Positions 1 to 13,222 of a stretch of 64,000 bases of DNA are shown here, piece after piece. The notes beneath the pieces were generated by a model. That model was not told the origin of the DNA. It made no database searches and saw only the letters and a program-made list of their open reading frames with translations. This DNA comes from Bisporella sp. PMI_857 (taxonomy: Eukaryota; Ascomycota; Leotiomycetes; Helotiales; Helotiaceae): contig JAJSPD010000014.1 in the NCBI GenBank assembly GCA_021307315.1, positions 806,001 to 870,000 on the forward strand, read 5' to 3'. How positions within the stretch are numbered: the first letter of the stretch is position 1; every line of letters begins with the position of its first letter. A program made the position numbers and the translations under genes.

Positions 1-1908
1 TTTTATACCGATGGAGGTTTTTATTCGTCTGTAAATGATCAAAATCCGCATCAGGCTCCAATCTCAAATTCTATCAGCATCGACTTGCTGAGAAGAATGG
101 CCATAGGAGAATCACTTCCAGATCGCTCAGAAGATGATGCAGAGGAGTATGTATCAGATCAAAACACAGGTTTCTTTAGTAAAGCCGCAAATCCATGGAT
201 GGTCAGCTCTGACAGTGAAATTATTGTGCGAATCCCTATTATTCGAAATGCTCCAGCTCCAGACGTATCCACCTCTAATCCAGCACGCGTTGCTATCAAC
301 TTTTCGCCAACCGCTACTGTAGTTGATGTTAATGCTACAGATAATGGACAGCCACATGATTGGGAAACCAGTCCTTCTAGTGTGCGGGGCACAGAGATTT
401 CTGGATTTAGACAACTCGATGGGTTCTTGGGAGCAAAGAGAACCGGTAGTAGCATTGCAGATATATCTGATGCTACTTCGTCGTCATTTCCAGAGATCAC
501 AGAATATGGTTCGACTGCACGTATCATCCAACATCCGGCAGACATACACGGCTCTAGCGCCTATAGAGTGAAAACCTTGAAGGATACAAATCAAACTGTA
601 ATACTACCTACACGCCGGAACTATAATACCGATGGTTACCTTTCAAATTCTAGCCGCATGAACCCACTGCCTCCTTCAAGTCACAACCCGAACGCAATGC
701 CTAAATCATACAGAAATCCGTTCAAATCATCTCCTCCACAAACCGATAGTCCTTCAACAAAGAAGCGAAATCGTCTGACAAAGCGAATCAGACCTGACCA
801 GCCTCAGATTCAATATACATCTTCACCTTCAACATGGCAAACTACAGGAGCGAGTGGTATTGTGGAAGTATCCGATGAAGCTCCATGTCCAACTAGGCCT
901 GCTACGACTTTGCAGCGCTCTGGTCGTATTAATACTTGGCTAGAGGAGGCCGCTGATATTGGTAGTTTACAAGCACCTCGACAACATCGTAGGCCGTTAA
1001 CCTCATTTGGCCGCATTGCAGATCTTGCCAATGGAAAGATCGTTGAGGGCTACAATATGGATGGTATACGAATTGACGACCCAGAGACTGGATTAAGCAA
1101 CCTCTCTGAGCTGCCAGACATGTACAGACGACGAGTAACAAGCAGATTCGGTGATGAAGGGAATGGAAGAGTTTCAAGAATTTCCCCCAGTCGCCCAATG
1201 ATCCAAGGCGGACCTGGTGCCTTCTATCGTGGACTTCTAGCTAGGGCAGACGCAAAAAAAGAATGGAAGAAGAACAGAGAGCCTCTTACAAAGTCTGTTC
1301 GAGAACATCCTATCCTTGATGAAATGTTACCTGTCGTGGCCGACGATGATGAAACCAACCCTGAAGGCTTTTCATACATATCACCTTCAGCACCACCCAG
1401 ACGCCAGAGTTCTTATGTTCTATACAATGCTAAATACGCCAATGATCCTACCCATATATTTACTCGAGAGGAGCTAGACATGAGACACGCTGCCAGACAC
1501 GGTGTAGTAGAGAACATCCATAGCGTCAACAATCAGCCAAATCTTCCCTCTAATGGAATTCTCAGAGGAACCAGCACATTTGCAAGCAGCTCTCGACGAC
1601 ACGTGTGGGGTATGCCATGCTTACGCAATAGAGTACCAGAGCCGGCAACCGGTAATCTCCGTGCGCGCAAAGACAAGCTCTCTCAACGAACGATGATTTT
1701 GTGCAATTTACTTTGGCCACTCCTCATTCTCTACACCTTCGGCTATTTTGACTGCTTGATTTATGCATGGACCGCTGGGGAAATCACACGCTTTGGAAAG
1801 GTTCACAAACATAGAGCTCTGAAGTGCACATTTGTTTGGTGTTTCCTCACCCTTGCCGGAATCGTCGCATATATTTGCTACTGCTTTGTGCAATTGCGCA
1901 ATAAGTAA
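1..1908 (+). CDS. Ser/Pro-rich protein with C-terminal membrane hairpin (5' partial)
   Basis: The reading frame is open from the first base of the window to a TAA at 1906-1908, so the start lies upstream and only the last ~635 residues are visible. The first in-frame ATG is at 97, but coding sequence continues above it. Most of the protein is low-complexity, rich in Ser, Pro, Asn and Arg, with basic stretches, and looks disordered. The last ~70 residues hold two hydrophobic segments, NLLWPLLILYTFGYFDCLIY and a second around CTFVWCFLTLAGIVAYICYC. They are separated by a short charged loop and end in LRNK, which suggests a tail hairpin with the long N-terminal region in the cytosol. I do not recognise a family. 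Ascomycetes have many such lineage-specific proteins, and no function is assigned. Codon use resembles the neighbours. Confidence 0.7.
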   Translation, partial: FYTDGGFYSSVNDQNPHQAPISNSISIDLLRRMAIGESLPDRSEDDAEEYVSDQNTGFFSKAANPWMVSSDSEIIVRIPIIRNAPAPDVSTSNPARVAINFSPTATVVDVNATDNGQPHDWETSPSSVRGTEISGFRQLDGFLGAKRTGSSIADISDATSSSFPEITEYGSTARIIQHPADIHGSSAYRVKTLKDTNQTVILPTRRNYNTDGYLSNSSRMNPLPPSSHNPNAMPKSYRNPFKSSPPQTDSPSTKKRNRLTKRIRPDQPQIQYTSSPSTWQTTGASGIVEVSDEAPCPTRPATTLQRSGRINTWLEEAADIGSLQAPRQHRRPLTSFGRIADLANGKIVEGYNMDGIRIDDPETGLSNLSELPDMYRRRVTSRFGDEGNGRVSRISPSRPMIQGGPGAFYRGLLARADAKKEWKKNREPLTKSVREHPILDEMLPVVADDDETNPEGFSYISPSAPPRRQSSYVLYNAKYANDPTHIFTREELDMRHAARHGVVENIHSVNNQPNLPSNGILRGTSTFASSSRRHVWGMPCLRNRVPEPATGNLRARKDKLSQRTMILCNLLWPLLILYTFGYFDCLIYAWTAGEITRFGKVHKHRALKCTFVWCFLTLAGIVAYICYCFVQLRNK

Positions 1909-2804
1909 AAGACAGTGCCTGGAGGTTACGGTGCTTCGGGTTGGTAGTTGCTCAGACGGTCAGATATGATAGGAGAGAAATGCTTTGATTGTTTTGATAT
2001 TTCTCATGTACAGGTAGAAGCTTGCTTTGGCATGTGGTCACATCAATGGGAGAGATGGCTGAGCACATGGGGATGATGGGCGATGTACGATTATTTTGCA
2101 CCGTCAGGGTTGCTTTGCTTTTCATATGGTTTTTCTCTTCGACCAAACACGACGATTGCTGTGATAGCACTTAATTTTCAGCAGAATTTGATATCTGGTT
2201 GAGGACCCCAGATTGCACATACAGAATACGGCTCATTTGCTAATTCCATTCTGGTGTCTTTGCTGGTGAGGGAAATGGCTCCGTAGCTGACTCTACCATG
2301 GCATTGCTGCCGAGGGCGGAAATGGCTTTGTTGTTGTAACTAAGCATTCTGTAGCTTGTAATTACATGAGACTAAAAGGATATCTCCATTTTGAAAGCGA
2401 TGCTCACTTGTGATTATTGATATGAACAACTTAATCAGGCTGGGAATGGTATCTTGCATTACGATAATGGCTCATTAATGCAGTGGCGACAAACACAGGC
2501 TGTTAGGATTCCACAGTCTCACTAAGTCAAAGATTGAAATAAAACAGCCAGATAGTTTAACGAACAATCGCTTCTAAGTGGACCAAACCCCATTCTATAG
2601 ACATGTGGTATTTTCTCCTCTGCTCACCAAAAGGTTCAGGTTAGGGGGCTATTTAAAAATCAAGCCACTCCTTCACCGACAAGCATCACTCGTGCCAAGC
2701 TTTCCTGCAGCTATTACCGCCGCCGACCTCGCCAACAAGAAACAATCACCTCATCCAACAACCTAGATCCCATCTCACTGTCGCTACAGTCTAGGGAAAG
2801 AGGC
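1909..2804. other. Intergenic region, nothing recognised
   Basis: About 900 bases between the end of the Ser/Pro-rich gene and the mS38/COX24 start. Short open frames on both strands have no usable starts or recognisable content. The last ~150 bases are C/A-rich before the 2805 ATG, as expected for a fungal promoter and 5' leader. Confidence 0.5.
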
Positions 2805-3999
2805 ATGTTTTCGACATCTGTCCGCCGCGTAGGCGCGATAGTACCACAGACACCTATCATATCATCTCTCGCAAATACAGCACCTCGGGCAGGCGCATCA
2901 CAAGTATTCTCATACCGAAGCCATCAAAGACGATTCTCCTCTTCTAAACCCTCCAACCCCGCTGATGGATCAAAGGGGGTTGCTGCTGGCCAGGCGGTTC
3001 CAGCAGCCCCTACGCAGGCCACCTTAGAGGCGGAGAATGGGAAGAAAGCGCAAAAAACAGGCAAGACGAAGGCGAAGAACGTTTCTGCCAAGCGAACGCT
3101 GAAAGCAAGAGACAAGAATATGCAAAACATTCCCAGCGTACCCAGTACACATCACATAAAACCAACTCGTATGTAAAGATGTTTGTTCTCATGGATATAG
3201 CTTACCAGGAGCAGAAATTGCCGTCTCCGATTTCTTCTCCCTCCACCGTCCTATATCCCTCAGCACTAGCCTTCCACAAGAAGTGACCGACGAAGAGTTC
3301 GCAACCATCTTTAAACCACGTTCCAAGACGAAGCCCGCGGATGTCATATCAAGTTTAACGAACGCATTAGGGAACATAGAACTACTGGGTGCCGTCCAGA
3401 TAAATGAGCTCAGTGAGGCAAAGGAACAAAGCTCGGAGCACTCGAACAACATCGAACAATACAATGTATCGCCTGATCTTGCTGCTGAAGCAGCTCGAAG
3501 GGCGGCAGAAGTAAGGGCTCAATTGGGTTTGGAAAGTCCGCCTCCACAAAACTCCATAGTCATGGATTTCCCTCAACACATCCTGACTGGAAAGTACCAG
3601 CCATTCCATCCGCCTCCACCACCTGTACCTATGGACATACCAGAATCACTTGCTGCAGGTGCAGAAGCAGCAGAAGAGATATTATCGGACGAAATCCATG
3701 AGCCACATCACCGAAGATTCACCACAGTTTTGACTATTGAAGAGTCAACCGATTCTAACGGTGACATCACGTTCCACGCGCACAGCACGCCCATGCAAGA
3801 AGAATCAATCATCATGCCACCAAGAACATTTCTCGAGCGCATGCAGATCCGGCAAGAGCAGTCTCGCGAGCGGGCAGAAGAACGGGGCATTTGGGCAATC
3901 AGCGTTAAGAGACAAAGGAAATTGAAGATGAAAAAGCACAAGTACAAGAAGCTCATGAGACGCACAAGGAATCTGCGGCGCCGGTTGGATCGAAATTAG
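2805..3999 (+). CDS. Mitochondrial small-subunit ribosomal protein mS38 / COX24
   Basis: Two exons, 2805-3168 and 3209-3999, give 384 residues. The last ~35 residues (from about 350) are the COX24/mS38 C-terminal domain, with the string SVKRQRKLKMKKHKYKKLMR followed by RRTRNLRRRLDR. This very basic tail is the signature of yeast Cox24/Qri5 and human AURKAIP1. In the family it binds small-subunit rRNA of the mitoribosome and is needed for COX1 expression. The N-terminus (MFSTSVRRVG..., rich in Arg, Ser and Ala, no acidic residues) fits a mitochondrial presequence. The middle is low-complexity and acidic, with a Pro-rich stretch (FHPPPPPVPMD), so the protein is longer than the yeast one. The frame requires an intron: exon 1 reads into TAA just past GTATGT, and joining 3168 to 3209 restores one frame (R-A-E-I-A-V-S-D). 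That intron is only 40 nt, which is unusually short. Confidence 0.85.
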
Positions 4000-5107
4000 A
4001 GGTTTGCTTCTCTGTCTCTTTCACTCGCCATTGGCATTTGGTATTCTGTTTGAGTTCAGTTGCATTCGGCTCATAGGTGCATATGGTGTCTTTTGTAATT
4101 GGAGGTCGGGTCTCCGATACTCTATGTGCATAGCATTGCTTCTCGTTTTAGAGGCTTATTGATACACGCTCATCCATGATTTTTTGTTTTTCTGAATGCA
4201 ACTACTATATGTGATTACTCTGCTCTTCCCTCTTATATTTACCTCAATACCTGTCTGTACATATGATTATAAGTGCTAGCCTACCCTGCTGTGTTCAAAG
4301 TGCACTAGTAGTGCTGTATTGCTCTAGCAGATAGAATTCTAAGTGAGATAGATGTTATTGATATCGCAGGAATCAGCTCTAGTCCCATTAAGATAGTAGC
4401 TCTCCAAAATAGCTTTACTGCCGTCTAGCCATTAATTAAGAACATCGGAGTGTGCCATCATCATCGTGAAGAACCAAATGTCAAGTAGTACCAAGAGTGA
4501 TCTAAAAGATTCTAGGTTGGATATTCGTAGGATGAGTACGGCATCTTGATTAAAATGAAACAATATCGGATCGCTAATCTTATAGCTTCTTATCAGAGAG
4601 ATGGTCGGTATTCGATCTACTCAACAAAAAAGAATGAGTCTCGGGTATCATTAAATACTTTCAACGGAGCATATGTGAGTTTTACAAGGCCAGCTTCATA
4701 AGCTTAATGCCAATTAAAGATACCTGGGATTTTAGGCAGAAAACTCATAGCTCGGCACGCGGCGCAAGGCTGCGATCCTATGAATAGTACTGATGTTCTA
4801 CCTTGTTAAGATTTCCTCTGGCATTGGAAGTTTATACTCTATAACTCAGATACGTTTTCAAGACTGGCACATTGGATTAAGCCCTGCTTGCACAGTTAAG
4901 CGACACTTTACGAACGACAGGGGCAGAAGCTCCTGATAGCCAAACTTTGAAGCTCAACCACAGCACTTCTCAGATAGTCAGGGCACCACCTGCAGGTCTA
5001 CAATTGCAATTTACTCTGCATAGACGAAATACAATTCAGTTCTTTTCCATGAGTCCACAGACTGTTGCGCAAGCCATCTGATTAGGAGCAAAGATGCTTC
5101 GCCTCTG
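4000..5107. other. Intergenic region, nothing recognised
   Basis: 1.1 kb of AT-rich sequence with stops in all frames. I see no open frame above 60 codons, no repeat and no RNA gene. It holds the 3' region of mS38/COX24 and the promoter of VPS8. Confidence 0.5.
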
Positions 5108-8100
5108 ATGAGCTCCTCTTCTGTTGACAACGATAGTGGTGCGGAGGAGGAAACCATTGATGGCACTGCGGCGGATAATAATGAGCTTTTAAATGGATCT
5201 GGCGACAATCAGGTTGAGGGAGGCCCTGTGGGAGGGCACATAGCAGAGATGTTACGAGAAGAGCGAGATGCCGCCTCTCCAGCACCACAGATTGGCAATG
5301 GCGTCAACCATTATAAGACTGTGGTGACAACAGACAATCATTCTGATAATGGGATTGGGGAATCCATACACGGGCGGCCAAGAAGCCCTGTAGAATCGAT
5401 ACTATCGAACCCCGACGATACACCATCTATTCAGGTAGACATCACTACCTTACTCTATACTTGTGTCCACAGCTAACCTACCCGGTAGGGTTCTGTATTG
5501 TCTTCTCCTGGGAGTAGTATCTTACCATCAGTCGCATCGCGGCCTGGAATCTCAAGTCCAACGCCATCATTCCGGCCGTTCGATAGACGATTTCAATCCC
5601 GACTGTCAAGCTACTCACCGATCACTCCTCCTCGAGCATCCTCACCAGCATATTTGAAGGGCCACTCACGGCAGGTATCTGTGAGCAGTTTACTGCCAGA
5701 TTCAGGAGATACGGATACGCCATCTCCTCCCTGGGAAGTTGTGCGATGGACGAAATTAAAGAAGTTATCTGGACAGGCATTCTCCGAGGTTGGCAGACGT
5801 AATTTTGGCGTGCCAACGTGTATAGCTATCTCCGCATCTATAGTTCTAGGGACCTCCAAGGGAATAATCTTAATATTTGACTACCACCAAAACCTCAAAT
5901 CGATAGTTGGACCTGGTACCAAAGGTAAGCTCAAGCTGCGAGACATGTACAGGTTTGATGGCTAACTTTGACAGCGGTGGAATCCGGTGCCGTTACCTCG
6001 GTTGCCATCTCAGCAGATCATCTAGTCATTGCTAGCGGTCATGCAAATGGCAGCATTTTTACATGGGAGATTGCTAAAGCAGCTCGTCCTTTTCTCCACA
6101 TACCTAGTCTTGACGCCTCGCAGATGTTAAACCGTACACTAGATGGGCATTTCCCCAATGTTGCTGTTAGACATTTGGGTTTTTTGGGGACGAGGCATAC
6201 GGCTCTTGTCTCTGCTGATGATCGTGGTATGGCATTCTCACACCTTGCCACAAGAGGCATGGGCGTCGTGGCTCGTTCGGTGAAATCTACCCGCATTCTA
6301 GGGAGATATCCTAACGATGTCTCGGTTAAGACAAGAAAGCCAAGCACTGTTCTTGCCTTTGCGCCACTACCCCTTGGTAATGTTGAGCGGGGAACCGATA
6401 CCCTTGGACTTACTGCGATGCTCACACCCTATCTTTTGGTGATTGTGTCAACTACTCCAGTGGCTCAGACACAGCATAAAGCTGCTCGCCCAAAAGAGGT
6501 TGCGGCCCACAGTGCTATGAGCGGCTGCCTAGCCTGGTTCCCCGCTGTCAAGTTAAAAGTAAAGGATCCGGCCACAGGAAGCGAAATATCGAAAGTAAAG
6601 CTAGTATACTGCTGGTCAAATGTTTTGACTGTACTTGATGTTGACGAAACTCCGTCATCTGATAAAGACAAACCACCAAGTCTTTCCTTCAAGCCCAGGA
6701 GCAGATGGAAAGCAGACGAGGCTATCGTTGCTGTGCAGTGGCTCAGCAGATCTGTCCTAACAATTCTCACCATTACACAGCGACTTATAGTCCTAGAGGA
6801 TGGGACAATGCGTATGACAGAAGCATTTGACCTAGTTCACAAACACATATATCATCAAGATCTTTTTTCGAAACAATTACATAATCTTGTAGAACAGTTG
6901 GACGAGGAAGACCCATCAATGCATGGTGTTGTTGCTGATGCTTTCTATATGAGTTTCAAGGCATACAAAAGTCGCATGTTTCTGCTTGGCTTCAATGACA
7001 TTTCTGTTGGAACTCTTTCAAATTGGGCCGACCGATTAATAGCGATGATGGAAGATGGTGATTACATTGGTGCGATCCAGCTTGCGACTTCATATTATAC
7101 GGGGGATGCAGATAAGCTCACCATTGGTCTACCCGAAAATACAGAATTACGACATTCTATGGTACAGGATAAGTTGCTCGAAATTATGACAGCTTCACTC
7201 AAGTTTGCGTTCGGTCAGCGACAGAAGGAGCCAGCTGCAGCTGATGATAGCCACTTCAAAGAATTGGCGCTAGCCTGCTTTGAAGCTTGTCTCAGCATTG
7301 ACGATACCGACTTCCTTTTTGAGGAAGCATATGAGTGGTTCGAAGACGGGGGCTCAGAGGGTATCTTCCTCGAAACATTAGAGCCTCATATCCTTGAAAA
7401 GGCGATCGTAAGCATACCGCCTTCTGTCGTCAAGGCTATGGTCACGCATTATGTGACTAAAGGTCTAGAAAGTCGGCTAGAAGAGATGATATGCCATATA
7501 GAAACTGCCACCTTGGATATTGATCAAGTGACAACGCTGTGTAAGCAGCACAATCTTTACGACGCACTGATATATGTCTGGAATCAGGCTCTTGGCGATT
7601 ACATCACGCCCTTGATAGATCTTCTGACGCTTCTGGTACCTCTAGTGCGGAACCCAGGTTACTTTGCGAATGGCAATATTATGGAAGATCCCATATACGG
7701 GGTCAATGCGCTTAAGATGTTTCCATATATATCGTACACGTTTACTGGTCGCGTCTATCCTACGGGAGAATTACTTGACAATGACATGGCCTTGAACGCG
7801 AAAGCCGAGCTATATTGGTTCATATTCTCAGGCAAGAACGTAGAATGGCCAAAGGGTAGTACAAGGACATTTTTGACGAATCCCAACGATAACCATGAAC
7901 CATCATTCCCATATCTTCGGATGATACTCAAATTCGACGCTCCCAGCTTTCTCAGCGCTCTCAATGAAGCATTCGAAGATTCGTTCCTCAATGATACACC
8001 TGACCGTGCCGTTAATGGTGGGTCTAATCGTGATCTCTCTGAAGAACGAGTGTTTGGACTTTCTGTTAACAGACAGTATATTATTACAATCTTGCAGGAA

Positions 8101-9972
8101 GTCATGAATCCCAATGACTTTGCATCAGAGGATACCATATATCTAGACATGTTCATTGCACGCAACCTTCCAAAGTTTCCTCAGTACTTGCTTCTGTCTG
8201 GAACAGCCTTGCACAAGGTCCTGGCTGGCCTCTGCAATTATCCAGGGGAAGATCTTGCGGACGATGCGCAGCTAAGTGTCGAATATCTTCTTTCGGTTTA
8301 CCACCCACCGGATCTAATGGCTTTAGTACCATTGTTCAAGAAGGCCGGATTTTACAGAGTACTAAAAAGCATCTACAAAATTGACAAACAGTATAATAAG
8401 CTAGTTGAAACATACTTTGAGGATCCTGATGATCGAGAGGGTGTATTTGACTGCCTAGCCGATTGCTTAAGGGCTCGCGTTGGCCTAACCAAACGACAAA
8501 TTAAAGACATTCACGAAGTGATTGAGGTTTATGCAGCTGAGTTTGTTCACCTTGACCCAGTGAAGGCTGCTACGTCAATCGAATCCTACGCTCCTTCGCT
8601 ACACGAGACTCTTTTAGACTCTATACAGCATGATACAGAACTTCAGTACATATACTTGAATACCATTATAGAACCAGGGACCACAGAAGACGAGGAGCAA
8701 AGCCACAAGCAAAGTAATGCATTCTTAGAGCGCTATGTGCAGCTGATGTGCCAATTTGCTCCCGATCATGTAGCAAAATTTGTTGAGTCTGTACAGGCTA
8801 GTGACCTTCGTCTTGATCAAGTTCTGCCATACATGGAAGAAAGCGGCGTCATCGACGCCGCAGTCAAGTTAATGTCTCGTGACGGGCACATCCGAGACGC
8901 AATGGACCGTCTGGTCCAGCATCTGAGGAAGCTTGAGGCTGCTATTCTAGGCCTTCTACATCCAACCGAGGAGATGCGGTCCATGCAGAGCAGTGAGGCT
9001 GTGGACTCTCTGCTGGAAGCGTTGCGAAAATATTCCAATGTGGGAATTTGGCTATGTCAAGGCAGAGCCAGGACCTCAGCCAGGCGGCCACTGCCATCGG
9101 CAAGGTATAAAAAGACCTCTTTAAAAGCTGAACTCAATTCTGATGAGGTTTTGTGGTTGGACTTGGTCGACATCACGGTCCAGATCACCCGGAATGTTGG
9201 AGCAAGTGCGAGCGATTTGGACAGCCTAGGTCAATTGATTGACTCAAAGGAACTCGTTGGAAAGCTACGTTTAATCGTTCAGCGCACCTTCACAGCATTG
9301 CTGACATCAACCGCAACGCCCTCACCTTCAGGCATAGATCTATCGTTTCTCCGCATTTTGCGAGCATTCTTAACTCGTGCATCTGTTTTATCTCCAAATC
9401 TCAGTGATTTACGGGCTGTCTTAGGCTCCATTTTCTCTGCTTATGCATACGAGGAAAGCATACTAAGTCTTGCTAATCGACTCCTGGAGAAGGATCTGTT
9501 TGTCAATGTTCAATCTGCAAGTGAGCTCCGTCAACGCGGTTGGAGACCTCGAGGCTCTACATGCGAAGGCTGTGGACGACGGGCTTGGGGCCCAGGCGTA
9601 TCAGGTGACGTCTTTGGCCAGTGGGAAGCAAAACAAGAGGAAGAGGTCAAGAGGAGGAAAGAACGAAACCTTGAACTGGCTGGAGGAGCCACGGAGCGCG
9701 GGAAAGGCCGAGCACATATCAGGAATGTGAGCAAAAATAGTATCTCCGACTTCAGCAGCAAAGGCAAAGGGAACGGCTCCGCGCATGTAGGGGACGGACA
9801 AGAGCAAGTGGATGGACAAGATAATACGAGAGTCCGGGATTTAGGACCTCTAGTTATACTTGCTTGCAGGCATATCTATCATCAGGCTTGTTTGGAGGAA
9901 ATGCAAGCTGAGAACGGATCATCTCAGGATCTGCAGGATGGCAGGGAGTTTAGATGCCCTATTGATGGGTAG
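5108..9972 (+). CDS. VPS8: Vacuolar protein sorting protein 8 (CORVET subunit)
   Basis: Three exons, 5108-5434, 5489-5924 and 5975-9972, encode 1586 residues. Vps8 is the Rab5/Vps21-binding subunit of the CORVET tether, which acts in early-endosome fusion. The N-terminal third reads as a WD40-like propeller (GAVTSVAISADHLVIASGHA, then VRHLGFLGTRHTALVSADDR). A long alpha-solenoid follows. The C-terminus is a RING-like domain: a first Cys pair CEGC near residue 1451, then ACRHIYHQACL and a final CPIDG at the stop, with a charged, low-complexity insert between the two halves. Intron 1 has a branch-like CTAAC and ends CGGTAG; intron 2 has GTAAGC and GCTAAC. Both joints keep frame (SIQ-GSVLSS and TKA-VESGAV). 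The ATG at 5108 is the first in this frame; the frame is open a little further upstream without an ATG. No breaks seen. Confidence 0.93.
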
Positions 9973-12900
9973 AAGACCTATAATATAATGGAACATATTG
10001 TAATATTATAATATTGAAGCGAGAACCAATCGGCAGCCTTTTAATATTCTCACCATAGCGCGAACTAGTCCTCCGGATAGAGACATTGCTGCCAACCAAA
10101 GCTGATTGTAACCGAAGTTTGACCTGAAGATGCGGCACACTTTCCTCTAATAGGTTCGGCCTCCATTGCATAAGATTGGCCAACAATCAGTTCATGTTTC
10201 GGGAAAGTAACAGAAGAACCCCCTACGGCATCTCCCATTCCCTTGATTGAACTACATTCAATCAGCCCTGTTAGGACTGCAAGTGAATAACGAATCGAAG
10301 AAAGGAAAGCTCCGTTGTTGAACGATATATAAGGCGCAATAACAATTCGGCAAGAAGCATGTGCTTTTTGCCGTTTCACATCCGTGATTCATAAAGGTTA
10401 TTGAGGTCAGTTTCCACAGCTCATGTTTTTGTCAATGCTACATCAGTACAGCATTGAAGAGGATCTTCCAAGCCTTTCTACGCATTTATCATACGCACGC
10501 ACAATCGAGCCGTTTAGTAGCGCTTCGGGGCACGCCAAATTTTGTGAAGTATTTGGAGTCCTTAGACAGCAATCCAAGTGTATCGTGCACTCCCAGAGCA
10601 AGGTAAGGTGTGAAACGGCCAAGCCTGTTAGCCCGATTTGGCTTAGCCGCTCTTAGCGTCAGGACCCCTATTTTCATCACTTTAGATAGTTGATTCTATT
10701 AGATCTACAATCAAATTCGTATGCCCTATTCTACAACCTATTCTGTGATAAGATCACCTGCAATCTATCCGTTTGACAACATAGCTCTAAGATGTTACCG
10801 GCAGTATAGAGTACTCGTAGGTCATTCCTTATGTCTTTAAAATCTATCACATGGACTATTGAACGATAATGTTGATCATCTCAAGATGACACTCTTTAAG
10901 TGATTTCGCAAAGCTGAGTCAGAATCAGAGCGCCTGTGATTCTTGCCTGTATGGCGTAAAAGCACATATCGTAGTACCATGGCAACAGCCGTCCGAAAAG
11001 ATAAAGTGATAGATACCAGAAGCGCTACAGAGCTATACGGCTACTTCTATGTTTATATATAGTCGGGAGCATGTAAATAACAAAATAGGCTGTTGCGCGC
11101 TGAGGTCTCGTGCACGATCAAGCAACTGTCCTAGATATCGCCCTGAGTCGTCTACTTCCTTCAACTGGGACTCTTTACAAGGAATGTTGTAGAGTTGAAG
11201 TGTTTTAATTCCTTACTAAGCCTCTGACCCGCTGCAAAAGATATTATTAGCCCCCGACCACTAACCGACGCTTTAGCTTTCGGCTCCTTTTTCAACTAAG
11301 CCGTTGAACATGCCCGGCTCGATATACAGATCTATGGCTAACTTCATGGCTTTTGAATATCACCAATGAATACTTTCACCTTATTCCAATGTCTCACTCC
11401 AAATTCTGAGGTCACTTTGCACTCACCACCTTTTTGATGAAACCGTTTGGCAGTCCATAATCCTCAACGCGATTTTTCCTTTGCTTAAGGTAAAGGGTTT
11501 TCTTTCTCTGGATCTTGCATTTTATCTTCCATATTTTTTCTCAGTGAAGGCTTCATTCCTGGGAACATTGCTGGATGTATAAGCGTTTTGGGAATCCAGA
11601 ATCCATTATCTGTAGAGGAGTTCTTGTAGGATACGCAGTATGCCACTCTCTATTGCTAGTTCTGCACTTAAACTGAAATCAATATATATAGTTATATCTA
11701 AGCACCACTGAGGATCATGCGCAAAGAATATTTCACATCTGGTGAACAAAACAATTGGAACCTCTATGGGTTTTAGTTGCTGAAGGGCTTAGAAGCGTCT
11801 CTAATATGATGGGTAAATTTACAATGAGCATATCTACATCACGGAACTGCTGCTTTCATAAAGGCATTTTCAGATAAGTGTCTGACGTAGTGCATAGTCT
11901 TTATTAAGAAAATACAAGAGGCGGCGAAACTTCTTGTTTTATGAGTGATGCCTGTTCTCTACACCATCTATATATATGACTAGAGATCCTAAACTTAAAG
12001 GAGTTCCCGCGATGCTTAAATACAATATCAGGAACTGCATAAGTATTGGGAGAGCAAGTCAAATCTCAAGGTCAAGATTCATACGCATATAATAGTAATA
12101 TGACATTATTGAACGAGATATCCCGGAAGCCGGAATCGCTTAAAAGCGGAAAGACACGTCGATTCTTTTATCACGAGGCGAGAGCCTTTCGACCATCATC
12201 AATGAATCATACCCAAGTGCATTCCGTAATCTGGCCATGTTTGCCATACCCTATACGTCCTAAGAAGCACTATCAGGCTCGGTGGAGGTTCATTGGTTGG
12301 AGGCATGGTGTTCATAAACAACCCAAGGACCTGCATCTCTTCGGAAAAAATTGGAAGCCATGCTTGCAGCGAGGCCTTTATTTGAGAGCATTCCTTAGAG
12401 ACATGCATGTCAGCCTAACATTGAAGGCTCTCCATTTATATTACTACAAAGAGCCAGGCTACCCTCTTTGCAATCACTTCAAAGCTTGGCGGCATTTTGC
12501 AAGGGAAGAACTGTCATGGAATTTGACGAATTTTGCTGTTCTAGAAGAAGTAAATAGAACACTATTCCTATTGAGACATCACCAGTTTCTATGAAGGGTG
12601 CCTCATAATACTATGAGTCACGTGATGATTACTGCGCCGTAGTTGATGATTGAGTTCAACACTCGAACAGAATCTGAGACTGATCTCCATGAGGTAATTG
12701 CACTGGCTTGCACATTGAAATTTGAAGGGGCCAATGATGCGGTCTTGGAAATAGTCCAGAAGTCAATTGGTGATGCCAACTAGGTGAGGAGAGAAGGAAA
12801 ATATGATGTATATCTGAAAGGAGAACGGGAGAGCGCCGATCTGCGTTCAAGAGCTTTGCGATGGGCGAACCAGGTTACCCCAGGTCATGAGGAATGTCAG

Positions 12901-13222
12901 GGAAATGGGGCAACTAAATGAGGAACAGGGACGAAGAGCTGTACACGCTTGCCAATGCACATAAAGATGTAGAAGAAAGGAAAATTCGGCAGCCACTTGA
13001 CAGTGAGATCGTGTTAACTTTTTGAGACTTGAATCAAGCGCGACTAAAATACAGCCATATGAATTATCAGTGCGATTTTAGAGTTGATTTTCAGACCTCC
13101 ATTCCTGCCTCTCAAGTATTGTGCTACATCCTCCTATTTACACCATGAGTGTCACATCTGACTTTCTGATGCGGGTCTGGTCAATCGCTGAATACACTCT
13201 CGTGGAACCATTGTGTCTGAGC
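9973..13222. other. 3.2-kb gene-free region
   Basis: Between VPS8 and the 3' end of the dehydrogenase. The longest open frame, 12046-12594 (+), begins at TTG, has no family resemblance and is matched by open frames on the other strand, so I do not call it. A frame at 10065-10379 (-) starts at GTG and is not supported either. Base composition is AT-rich with scattered homopolymer runs. No terminal inverted repeats or RNA genes were found by eye. It could hold decayed sequence too diverged to recognise. Confidence 0.45.

Noticed and set aside
10065..10379. 104-codon frame on the minus strand with several Cys
   Set aside because: Starts at GTG, no signal peptide and no recognisable family.
12046..12594. 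182-codon open frame on the plus strand
   Set aside because: It begins at TTG, has no domain, overlaps open frames on the other strand and lacks intron or codon-use support.
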